Assembly: GCA_028712575.1 (NCBI GenBank)
Contig: JAQTPU010000001.1
Location: 1 to 28,369, forward strand
Source of the DNA: Candidatus Iainarchaeum sp.
Lineage (GTDB): Archaea; Iainarchaeota; Iainarchaeia; Iainarchaeales; GCA-2688035
Length of the DNA: 28,369 nucleotides
Direction: 5' to 3'
Part shown: one piece after another, positions 6,897 through 13,045 of the stretch
Layout of the letters: every line of letters starts with the position of its first letter
Numbering within the stretch: the first letter of the stretch is position 1
Notes under the pieces: model-generated
Told to the model about the DNA's origin: nothing
What the model saw: only the letters and a program-made list of their open reading frames with translations
Database searches by the model: none
Position numbers and translations under genes: made by a program

Positions 6897-6905
6897 TTAT
6901 TTAAA
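6897..6905 (+). promoter_or_regulatory. TATA-like box for the NFACT-like gene
   Basis: TTATTTAAA is centred 27 nt before the ATG at 6928. This supports that ATG rather than the upstream in-frame TTG at 6913. Confidence 0.55.
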
Positions 6906-6927
6906 CTCAAACTTGCCTGTTTCTTTC

Positions 6928-8034
6928 ATGCAGATACCGAATTTGACTCTTGCATATGCTGTTGCCGAATCCAGGCAGATAATTGAAACAAGCATGGTAA
7001 GGAAGGTTCAGGAGCTTGAAAACAACTGGTTAAAGGCAAAGCTCCATTCGAAGCAGGGCCAGAAAGACCTGATTATTGCGCCGCAGGCGCTCTTCCTGTC
7101 GGATTATTCCATTCCTGCAAAACAGTCCTCTTCCGGCTTCGGCGGTTTTTTGCGCAAGCACCTTGAAGGAAAAAAAATTTTAAAAATTTCACAGCAGGGC
7201 TTTGACAGGGTTGTTTTTCTGGAATTCCAGGACTTTTTCCTCATCCTCGAGCTTTTTGCAAAAGGCAACGTGATACTCGCGGACAAAAAAATGAAAATCC
7301 TCGGAGTCCTTCACAGGGAAGAATGGAAAGACAGGACACTGCAGAAAGGCTCCGATTACAAGGCATCGGGCTCAAAAGGCACTGACCCGTTAGACGCATC
7401 CCACGAATCATTTTTAAAATTCAGTTCTTCTGAATTTGAAATAGTAAAGGAACTTGTAAAAAATTTCAACATTGCGCCGGTTGTTGCCGAAGAGGCCCTG
7501 CTGGAATGCGGAATCCCGAAAGATGCGCCTGCAAAAAGCCTTTCACAGAAGCAATTCCTCCAGATTGCGGAAAAAATCCGGGAATTTTACACAATTGATT
7601 TGAAAAAAATCAAGCCTGTCATTGCGGAAAAAAATTCAGAACAGCTCATTCTGCCGTTTGAATTTGCTTCTGCAAAAACAACTGCGGGCTTCGGCTCCCT
7701 GCAGAACGCATTTGAAGAATTTTTTTCAAAGGAATTTTTCGGAAAAGAAGCAAAAAAAACAGGTTCCTCGCTTGAAAAAAAGCTTTCAGAATTCCAGAAA
7801 AGCCTTTCAAACCAGCTGGAGGCAAAAACCCGCCTCGGGGAAAAGGCAGCCCTCGATTCAAAAAAAGGCGAGGCGCTTTTTACGCATTACATTGAAGTGA
7901 AAAAGGCACTTGAAATTGCACGCGAAGCAAGGGGAAAGATAAGCGAAAAAGACATTATGTATAAGATGAGGATGTTTTCTTTTGTGAAGAGTGTTGATTC
8001 CAAAAAAAGCAGGTTAGTTGTAGAACTGGATTAA
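6928..8034 (+). CDS. NFACT/Rqc2-like protein lacking the NFACT-R domain
   Basis: This 368-aa protein belongs to the NFACT (Rqc2/RqcH/FbpA-like) family, which binds peptidyl-tRNA on split large ribosomal subunits in ribosome quality control. The N-terminal domain shows FGGFLRKHLEGKKI, the family's F...LRKHL motif, then QQGFDRVVFLEF and ELFAKGNVILAD. A helical HhH-like part and a long charged coiled coil follow (to about residue 345). Full-length archaeal members are about 600-680 aa and end in the NFACT-R domain; here the frame stops after MFSFVKSVDSKKSRLVVELD and non-coding DNA follows. The domain was therefore lost, or is encoded elsewhere. Leaderless start at the ATG at 6928 is supported by the TATA spacing. 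Confidence 0.85.
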   Translation: MQIPNLTLAYAVAESRQIIETSMVRKVQELENNWLKAKLHSKQGQKDLIIAPQALFLSDYSIPAKQSSSGFGGFLRKHLEGKKILKISQQGFDRVVFLEFQDFFLILELFAKGNVILADKKMKILGVLHREEWKDRTLQKGSDYKASGSKGTDPLDASHESFLKFSSSEFEIVKELVKNFNIAPVVAEEALLECGIPKDAPAKSLSQKQFLQIAEKIREFYTIDLKKIKPVIAEKNSEQLILPFEFASAKTTAGFGSLQNAFEEFFSKEFFGKEAKKTGSSLEKKLSEFQKSLSNQLEAKTRLGEKAALDSKKGEALFTHYIEVKKALEIAREARGKISEKDIMYKMRMFSFVKSVDSKKSRLVVELD

Positions 8035-8083
8035 TCTGATTAGCCAGAATTAGTTTTTATTTAAAAGAATTGTTGGGAGGCAG

Positions 8084-8165
8084 AGCAGATTTTTTCCCTG
8101 GGTTTTATTTTTCGCGTTAGCGAAAAACTTTCTTTCCCAAGGCTTTCTTTTCGAAAGAAAGGCTT
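8084..8165 (-). repeat. Chained-hairpin intergenic element, copy C (short, reversed)
   Basis: Read on the minus strand it begins right after the stop of the PRC-barrel gene. It has the left end (GCCTTTCTTTCGAAAAGAA) joined directly to the right end (AGCCTTGGGAAAGAAAG), without the middle hairpins seen in copies A and B. Perfect stems are CTTTCTTT-TCG-AAAGAAAG at 8143-8161 and TTTTTCGC-GTTA-GCGAAAAA at 8108-8127. The 19-mer TCTTTCCCAAGGCTTTCTT at 8131-8149 is identical in copy D (9311-9329). It may also act as a 3'-end hairpin for the PRC-barrel mRNA. Confidence 0.75.
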
Positions 8166-8452
8166 TAGTCCGCTTCTGCGTTTGCCAATTCTCTTTCATC
8201 TACAATAAAAACATCGCTTACTGCAGTCACTGCAGAATATGGAATGTTCAGTGTCCTGCTTTTGCTGCCGAGCTTTCTTATTACCTTGCTGTCCCTGTCA
8301 AGCTCCACTATCAGGTAGATTATTTCCCCTGTGCGCTCGTCAACCATAAAATCAGCCAGCTTGCCGACTTCATCGCCCCTGTTTGTAATGACTCTCTTTG
8401 TAGCCAACTGCCTTGCAACAGTGTATTTGTACACAATTTCACCCCTTTTCAT
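8165..8452 (-). CDS. PRC-barrel domain protein
   Basis: This 95-aa single-domain protein matches the PRC-barrel fold seen in archaeal stand-alone proteins and at the end of RimM. The beta-strand pattern is visible: LATKRVITNRGDEVGKLADF, then RTGEIIYLIVELD, then LNIPYSAVTAVSDVFIVD. The domain usually binds RNA-protein or protein partners; the precise role of stand-alone archaeal forms is unsettled. The upstream minus-strand sequence TTAATTAAATAAAAAAG is centred near 8480, about 28 nt from the ATG, consistent with a leaderless mRNA. The gene ends directly against hairpin element C. Confidence 0.88.
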   Translation of the reverse strand: MKRGEIVYKYTVARQLATKRVITNRGDEVGKLADFMVDERTGEIIYLIVELDRDSKVIRKLGSKSRTLNIPYSAVTAVSDVFIVDERELANAEAD

Positions 8453-8628
8453 AATTAATTAACTTTTTTATTTAATTAATAAAACGCACTACTTCTTTAT
8501 AAATGTTTGTGGAAACGCGTTCTACATAAAGCTGCCCTGTCTTTTTCAAGGGCTTTTTTAAAAGCTTGCATTGCAAAAACATTTCCACAAAAAATTATTA
8601 TGAACTGCCAGATATTATTGAAAAATTA

Positions 8629-9243
8629 ATGCTTGGAAACATATTTATTTGCCTTAGTGAATACTACTATTGTGGTTTATTGCAAAAAAAATTGTTATTC
8701 GCAGCAATTGGCATGATTGCCCTGTTAATCATCCTGTTTGTTGTCATGCCTGCATTACTTTGTATAGATTGTGGTGATTTTCCCCCTATGCAGCCAACGA
8801 TGGAGGCACAAACCGCAATAAAATCAATTGCATCCAAGCCTGCAACCCCATACACCAGTAGGAACACGGTTTTTGGCCCAAACATAGAATCCTCGATTAA
8901 TACCAGAAGCATAGCTGAAGGTAGTGGCGGGCTTGTGTCTCTTGACATGGTTTGTGTTTCTGCGGGAGATTTTGCAAATGATCCAGTGAACTGGCCAGAT
9001 ACGAGTGGTAACATGTCTGTTGTGAAATATTCCGGTTCAAGCGCAAAGACAGTTTCTTTTGAAGCAATTTGCGATAAGGGAGATTTTATTTTTAAGGGCG
9101 GGGCAAACGGCTCAGGGCCCGATGACTATTTTGCCACGTATGACCCAAGATTGCAGATTCCTGGCGTTGATTGGAAAAAATGCCCCTGCATTGCCAGCGG
9201 AAGCCTGGAAATCTGTTGTGTCATAGCGCTTAAAAAAGTTTAA
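8629..9243 (+). CDS. Small secreted or membrane-anchored protein
   Basis: I do not recognise the family. One strong hydrophobic segment (KLLFAAIGMIALLIILFVV) near the N-terminus should anchor or export it. The rest (about 150 aa) is Ser/Gly/Asp-rich with scattered cysteines and a hydrophobic C-terminal strand (LEICCVIALKKV), reminiscent of archaeal pilin-like surface proteins, though I see no clear class III prepilin site. The start is uncertain: ATG at 8629 is used here, a TTG at 8680 fits better with a TATA-like ATATTTATTT at 8641-8650, and the frame stays open from 8566. Codon use is more AT-rich than in the genes to the left. A terminator-like hairpin follows within 120 nt. Confidence 0.65.
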   Translation: MLGNIFICLSEYYYCGLLQKKLLFAAIGMIALLIILFVVMPALLCIDCGDFPPMQPTMEAQTAIKSIASKPATPYTSRNTVFGPNIESSINTRSIAEGSGGLVSLDMVCVSAGDFANDPVNWPDTSGNMSVVKYSGSSAKTVSFEAICDKGDFIFKGGANGSGPDDYFATYDPRLQIPGVDWKKCPCIASGSLEICCVIALKKV

Positions 9244-9269
9244 TTAAAAAAATATTTTTTCTGAGCCAA

Positions 9270-9350
9270 TGTGAGCGAAGCGAACTACAATTTGCTGAAA
9301 GCAAATTGTTTCTTTCCCAAGGCTTTCTTTCCAAGAAAGGCTTTTTTAAG
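9270..9350 (-). repeat. Chained-hairpin intergenic element, copy D (short, reversed)
   Basis: On the minus strand it reads GCCTTTCTTGGAAAGAA, then AGCCTTGGGAAAGAA, then the perfect 9-bp hairpin ACAATTTGC-TTTCA-GCAAATTGT (9287-9309). This matches the end of copy A, where AGAACAATTTGCTGATGCAAA follows the same module. Like copy C it lacks the middle hairpins. It also has a small GCGAAGCGAAC stretch at its far end. Confidence 0.75.
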
Positions 9351-9360
9351 CCTGTTTTTT
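9338..9360 (+). terminator. Hairpin plus T-run
   Basis: AGGCTT-TTTT-AAGCCT followed by GTTTTTT, downstream of the secreted-protein gene. It looks like an intrinsic terminator and overlaps the edge of repeat copy D. Confidence 0.5.
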
Positions 9361-9406
9361 CACATTTTTGTCTTGTTTTTAAGCCAGCAAAATAATCCTA
9401 AATAAT

Positions 9407-9416
9407 AATTTAAATC
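9407..9416 (+). promoter_or_regulatory. TATA-like box for the HTH-nuclease/Taw1 operon
   Basis: AATTTAAATC is centred about 25 nt before the ATG at 9437, supporting a leaderless start there instead of the in-frame GTG at 9431. Confidence 0.6.
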
Positions 9417-9436
9417 GTATTGCCCCTATTGTGTGC

Positions 9437-10579
9437 ATGTCGAGAGCAAAGTTTTATAGTGAGGAAGAGCAACGTAAATTTTTTGCCTCTGCTAAGAAAT
9501 CTCTTAAGATGGGCAGCAGAAAGTTGTCAGTTATGTTGGGTTTGAAATCTCGCGGTGGTCTTGAGGGATATTCCTCGGCACGCACAGCCCCGCCTGTGGA
9601 AATAGTTAAAAAATTGGAAAAGCTGACCGGAGTAAAAGCCAATTATCAATTAGCAGGGAATAAAGTCTGTAATAAAAAAAGAGCTTTTTTGCCAATGGAT
9701 CCAGAACAAGCCCGAACTAATTTGAAGAAAGTATTTGGGAAAGACTTTTACTATTTGGAGACTTTGATAAAATCAGATTCTAGTATTACTGAAATAATTT
9801 CAAAACTTCGTGATAAGGAATATCATTTTGATAATTCCAACATTAGCCGCTGTATTGGTGCGTATAGAACAAATTTGTTGTCAAAAATAGTTGAAGAAAT
9901 TTCTGCAGGAGATAATGAAATTATTATTTCGGGCAGAGTGAGACAAGACAAAGGAACTTTGGCACTTACTTTTAACCTTCTTCTTTTGTATAAAATTTTG
10001 GCTCGCAAAGAGATTAGGGTGGGATTAGAGCTTGCGGTTAAAAGAGATAAAGTCAGGGTTTTTCCTCTTGAATTTGGCAGAAAGTTAATGCGTTCAAGCG
10101 GCGCGATAAAAATCTTGCTGACGGAAAAATCCGAGTTTTTGCCTAAATCAAAAATAAAGATAATTCTTAACCCTAAAAATTTTGGTTTCACTGATGTGGA
10201 AGCGATTTATGATTCTGATGCAAGAATTATTGCTAAACCATTACTGGAACAAGGTTTTATTTTGGACAAGAACAGGGGAACTCCTTTTAGCTTGAAAGGC
10301 GACCTTTCTTTGTATTTTCTGAATAAACATATCATTTTAGAAATAACCCGGGCAACTACATATCAAGCGGGCTATTTTAAAGTTGGCCAATGTTTTGTGC
10401 AGAATACTTGCTCGCCAGATTCACTGCAATTTTTGGTATGCCAAAGTTCGTTTTTAACAAAGGAGTGCATTAATGCTTTAAATAAAATTGGCGTCATAAT
10501 AATTGACACTTCGTTTGGGACGGGATGGGAAAAAGAAGTTGTTGGCAAGATAAAAAAGGTTGTTAAAAATGAATCCTAA
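9437..10579 (+). CDS. HTH protein with possible C-terminal nuclease domain, upstream of taw1
   Basis: I do not recognise a named family for this 380-aa protein. The first 80 residues look like an archaeal helix-turn-helix: SLKMGSRKLSVMLGLKS, then YSSARTAPPVEIVKKLEKLTGV. The middle is basic and helical-beta mixed. The last 100 residues (LSLYFLNKHIILEITRATTY, then YFKVGQCFVQ and IGVIIIDTSFG) have a strand pattern with acidic and Gln residues that resembles a PD-(D/E)xK nuclease core. This is a weak match and the catalytic set is not certain. Leucine codons are mostly TTG/TTA, unlike the CTG/CTT of the flanking genes, which suggests transfer. It overlaps taw1 by 11 nt, so both are one operon. 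Confidence 0.75.
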   Translation: MSRAKFYSEEEQRKFFASAKKSLKMGSRKLSVMLGLKSRGGLEGYSSARTAPPVEIVKKLEKLTGVKANYQLAGNKVCNKKRAFLPMDPEQARTNLKKVFGKDFYYLETLIKSDSSITEIISKLRDKEYHFDNSNISRCIGAYRTNLLSKIVEEISAGDNEIIISGRVRQDKGTLALTFNLLLLYKILARKEIRVGLELAVKRDKVRVFPLEFGRKLMRSSGAIKILLTEKSEFLPKSKIKIILNPKNFGFTDVEAIYDSDARIIAKPLLEQGFILDKNRGTPFSLKGDLSLYFLNKHIILEITRATTYQAGYFKVGQCFVQNTCSPDSLQFLVCQSSFLTKECINALNKIGVIIIDTSFGTGWEKEVVGKIKKVVKNES

Positions 10580-11522
10580 AGTTATTGAAAAATTAGGCAA
10601 AGAAGGTTATAGGCTTGTTGGCAGCCATAGTGCCATAAAAGTCTGCTTGTGGACAAAAAAAGCTTTGCAGGGAAAAGGGGTTTGTTACAAGGAAAAATTT
10701 TATGGAATAAGCAGCCATCGCTGCGTCCAGATGAGCTGTTCTTTGTTTAATTGCCAGAATAAGTGTATTCATTGCTGGAGAGACTTGAATTACACTGTTT
10801 CAGAGAAAGTCAAGAAACCCGATAACCCCGAAAAAATTGTTGACGATTGCATTAATGAGCAAAAAAAAATTTTACAGGGTTTCAGAAGCAATGAAAATGT
10901 TGCCGAAAAAAAATTTGCCGAGGCGATGGCACCAAAGCAATTTGCCATAAGCCTTACTGGCGAAGCGACCCTGTATCCTTTATTAAGCGACTTAATACTG
11001 GAACTAAAGAAAAGAAAAATAACCTCTTTTTTGGTGACAAATGGTTTAAATCCAAAGGCATTGGAAAAACTTTTTGAAAAAAATGCGCTTCCAACCCAGC
11101 TGTATATTTCTCTTAACAGCCCAGGCAAAAAAGCATACTCAAAATGGCACAACAGCAAATCTAAAAATGCTTGGGCGAAGTTTAACAAATCTTTAAAGCT
11201 AATGAAAAAACTGGGCAAAAAAACCCGGACTGCTCTGAGGCTGACACTTGTAAAAGATTTGAATATGATTGAACCTGAAAACTATGTAAAATTAATAAAA
11301 AAAGCTTCCCCTAATTTTGTTGAAATAAAAGCGTTTATGTCAGTGGGTTATTCACGGAAGAGATTGGGCTATGACAGAATGCCTTTGCATTCTGAAGTGA
11401 AATCTTTTGCAGAAAAGATTAATAATTACTTAAACTATGATTTTGCAGGCGAAAGCACTGAAAGCAGAGTGGTGCTGCTTTCTTCTGGAAAAAAGAAACT
11501 GAAAATTAAAAAGGATGATTAG
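10569..11522 (+). CDS. taw1: 4-demethylwyosine synthase Taw1/TYW1-like (radical SAM)
   Basis: This 317-aa radical SAM enzyme would condense pyruvate with N1-methylguanosine-37 of tRNA-Phe to give 4-demethylwyosine, the first step of archaeal wyosine synthesis. The N-terminal GYRLVGSHSAIKVCLWTKKA and CYKEKFYGISSHRC are characteristic. The SAM-cluster motif is C-x3-C-x2-C in FNCQNKCIHCW. ISLTGEATLYP and FLVTNGLNP are the usual barrel segments. The ATG at 10569 gives the family start (MNPKVIEKL). The first 11 nt overlap the HTH-nuclease-like gene. The AT-rich codon use is shared with that gene, so the pair may have arrived together. Confidence 0.92.
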   Translation: MNPKVIEKLGKEGYRLVGSHSAIKVCLWTKKALQGKGVCYKEKFYGISSHRCVQMSCSLFNCQNKCIHCWRDLNYTVSEKVKKPDNPEKIVDDCINEQKKILQGFRSNENVAEKKFAEAMAPKQFAISLTGEATLYPLLSDLILELKKRKITSFLVTNGLNPKALEKLFEKNALPTQLYISLNSPGKKAYSKWHNSKSKNAWAKFNKSLKLMKKLGKKTRTALRLTLVKDLNMIEPENYVKLIKKASPNFVEIKAFMSVGYSRKRLGYDRMPLHSEVKSFAEKINNYLNYDFAGESTESRVVLLSSGKKKLKIKKDD

Positions 11523-11523
11523 A

Positions 11524-11814
11524 ATGGGCAGAGATGAAGAGGACGAAGGCGACAGGCCGAGGCGCGGAAAAAAATCTTTCTGGAGCAGTTCAGCAGTGCT
11601 GCTTTTGTTCTGCATTATTCTCGGCTTGATTGTAGGTGTTATTGTAGAGCACATGTATATTGAGCCTGTGCTTGCGCCGCAGACCCTGCGGGAGCTTAAT
11701 GCCTGCAAATCGCAAATCAGCCTGTTGAATCAGGAAAACCGGGACTGCCTGAATGAACTGCACGGCGGAAAATCAGTTGCAAACCCAAATGACGGGAATA
11801 ATCCAAACAGCTAA
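11524..11814 (+). CDS. Small single-pass membrane protein
   Basis: Unknown protein, 96 aa from the ATG at 11524 (an ATG at 11515 would add three residues and overlap taw1 by 8 nt). A very charged cytoplasmic head (RDEEDEGDRPRRGKK) precedes one membrane helix (SAVLLLFCIILGLIVGVIV). A short outer coiled coil with Cys pairs (NACKSQISLLNQENRDC) and a Gly/Asn tail follow. AAGGATGA upstream could act as an SD for the ATG at 11524. Base composition returns to that of the main part of the window here. The stop overlaps the AMMECR1 stop tail-to-tail by 4 nt (CTAA). Confidence 0.7.
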   Translation: MGRDEEDEGDRPRRGKKSFWSSSAVLLLFCIILGLIVGVIVEHMYIEPVLAPQTLRELNACKSQISLLNQENRDCLNELHGGKSVANPNDGNNPNS

Positions 11815-12416
11815 TTTTTTTCTTCCGCAATATTTCCATTCGGAGTTTTTTCGTGGAAAATCTGTGCCTGGAATTTGAATATTTTTGTTTCCCTGCTCTG
11901 CCATGCGCTTTCAGGCAGCGAGGCTTTTCTGCAGCAATATCTTACGAATTCTTCCGGATTCCATTTTTCATCCACAGCAACCTGCGGCAGAAGAAGCCCG
12001 CTTCTCCCGCTTTTCTGGACAATTAATCCGTCTCTTCCGATTTTGATTTTTTCCAGAATCTCTTTTTTTTCGCCTGTAATTTCTTCAGGCTTTGTTAAAA
12101 CAGAAATTTCAATGACAATTTTTTCAAGCTCTTCAGCCATCAAAGGCGGAAAGCGCGGATCATGAAAGCCTGCTTCAACAGCAACCTGAATAATGCTGTC
12201 CCAAAGTGGCTTGATTGCATAGGGAAAACCGATACAGCCCCGTAATTCCCTGCCGGGAAAGCCCTTGGCAGTGACAAAAACACCGCATTCCTTTGCAAAT
12301 TTGTCATTGACTGCATTTTCCCTCAAAAGAGAGCCGGTGGCGCTATAGTATTCAATGCTTTTCCTTGCAAGCCTTACAAGCTCTTTTCCTTCTTCAAGGG
12401 AAAACAATCCGGCCAT
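11811..12416 (-). CDS. AMMECR1 domain protein
   Basis: A 201-aa protein of the AMMECR1 family, found in archaea and eukaryotes. The signature RELRGCIGFPYAIKPLWDSI and the following HDPRFPPLMAEELEKIVIEISVL are intact, as is the region from KIGRDGLIVQKSGRSGLLLP to WNPEEFVRYCCRKA. Function is not firmly established; in some archaea it sits with a Memo1-like protein and a radical SAM enzyme, which are not seen here. I place the start at the ATG at 12416 because a TATA-like box (rc of 12439-12448) is 27 nt upstream; the open frame extends to 12458. Confidence 0.92.
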   Translation of the reverse strand: MAGLFSLEEGKELVRLARKSIEYYSATGSLLRENAVNDKFAKECGVFVTAKGFPGRELRGCIGFPYAIKPLWDSIIQVAVEAGFHDPRFPPLMAEELEKIVIEISVLTKPEEITGEKKEILEKIKIGRDGLIVQKSGRSGLLLPQVAVDEKWNPEEFVRYCCRKASLPESAWQSRETKIFKFQAQIFHEKTPNGNIAEEKN

Positions 12417-12438
12417 TGGAAATAATCTGCGCCAAACT

Positions 12439-12448
12439 ATTTTTAAGA
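12439..12448 (-). promoter_or_regulatory. TATA-like box for AMMECR1
   Basis: CTTAAAAATA on the minus strand is centred 27 nt before the ATG at 12416. Confidence 0.5.
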
Positions 12449-12518
12449 ACACCCACAAAAAATAATTAACTGATTTAAATTAATAAGTTATTCTTCTATT
12501 TTTTTTTTCTTCCCAGGC

Positions 12519-12731
12519 GTGCAAATTTTTTTTTCCGTGCATGCGCTTAAACGCATGAAAGAGAGGAACATTGGCAGGGCTTCAATAGCCAGGATTCTGG
12601 AGCAGCCAGACATTATTGAGTGTTCTTTTTCAAACAGGAAAATAGCCGTCAAAAAAACAGAAAAAACATGGAAAGTTGTTTTTGTGCAGGAGCAGGGCAG
12701 GATTGTTGTAATCAGTGTTTATTTTGTCTGA
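12519..12731 (+). CDS. DUF4258 protein, toxin-like
   Basis: A 70-aa protein with the DUF4258 pattern: VHALKRMKERNI, then ARILEQPDII, then KTWKVVFVQEQGRIVVISVY. The fold is related to small ribonuclease-type toxins of the RelE/BrnT kind, and members often pair with small DUF2283 proteins. It begins with GTG at 12519; a later ATG would cut off the first strand of the domain. A pyrimidine-rich stretch precedes it. It runs tail-to-tail into the DUF2283 gene with a 13-nt overlap. Toxicity is a family-level inference, not visible in the sequence. Confidence 0.8.
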   Translation: MQIFFSVHALKRMKERNIGRASIARILEQPDIIECSFSNRKIAVKKTEKTWKVVFVQEQGRIVVISVYFV

Positions 12732-12943
12732 GCAATTGCTTCCGCGGTTTTCAGGCTTTCCCTGCCGAGATTTTTTGAAGCATTCAATATTTCTATTCCG
12801 ATGATTTTGTTTTCCGCATTGAAATCGATAATAATGTCGCTTTTTATTTCCACCGTGCGCGCAATGCTGTCTCCGCCGGGTTCATGCAAATAAATATATG
12901 CAGCGTCGGAAATTTTATCGTAAGTGAATTTTGAGCCCTTCAT
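12719..12943 (-). CDS. DUF2283 protein, putative partner of DUF4258
   Basis: A 74-aa protein with the DUF2283 pattern YDKISDAAYIYLHEPG, then ARTVEIKSDIIIDFNAENKIIGIEILNAS, almost the family consensus. The ATG at 12943 is chosen because it gives the normal family start and because CTTTTAAAGT (rc of 12964-12973) sits 25 nt upstream; the open frame extends to 13012. DUF2283 genes commonly neighbour DUF4258 genes in an arrangement like toxin-antitoxin pairs, usually in the same direction. Here the two genes are convergent and overlap by 13 nt, so they have separate promoters. Confidence 0.85.
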   Translation of the reverse strand: MKGSKFTYDKISDAAYIYLHEPGGDSIARTVEIKSDIIIDFNAENKIIGIEILNASKNLGRESLKTAEAIAQTK

Positions 12944-12963
12944 AGAATAAAATTTTACGCAGG

Positions 12964-12973
12964 ACTTTAAAAG
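12964..12973 (-). promoter_or_regulatory. TATA-like box for DUF2283
   Basis: CTTTTAAAGT on the minus strand is centred about 25 nt before the ATG at 12943. Confidence 0.5.
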
Positions 12974-13013
12974 AATATTGGGGGAAATCGCTTTTTGTCG
13001 AATTCGGTGCATG

Positions 13014-13023
13014 TTTTTTAAAC
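13014..13023 (+). promoter_or_regulatory. TATA-like box for the 1103-aa lipoprotein
   Basis: TTTTTTAAAC is centred about 27 nt before the ATG at 13046, consistent with a leaderless mRNA. Confidence 0.5.
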
Positions 13024-13045
13024 CGATTCAGCCCGCTCTTTTTTC

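Noticed and set aside
8035..8083. Missing NFACT-R domain encoded after a frameshift
   Set aside because: The 130 nt up to the PRC-barrel gene are AT-rich and hairpin-rich, with no frame that resembles the missing domain.
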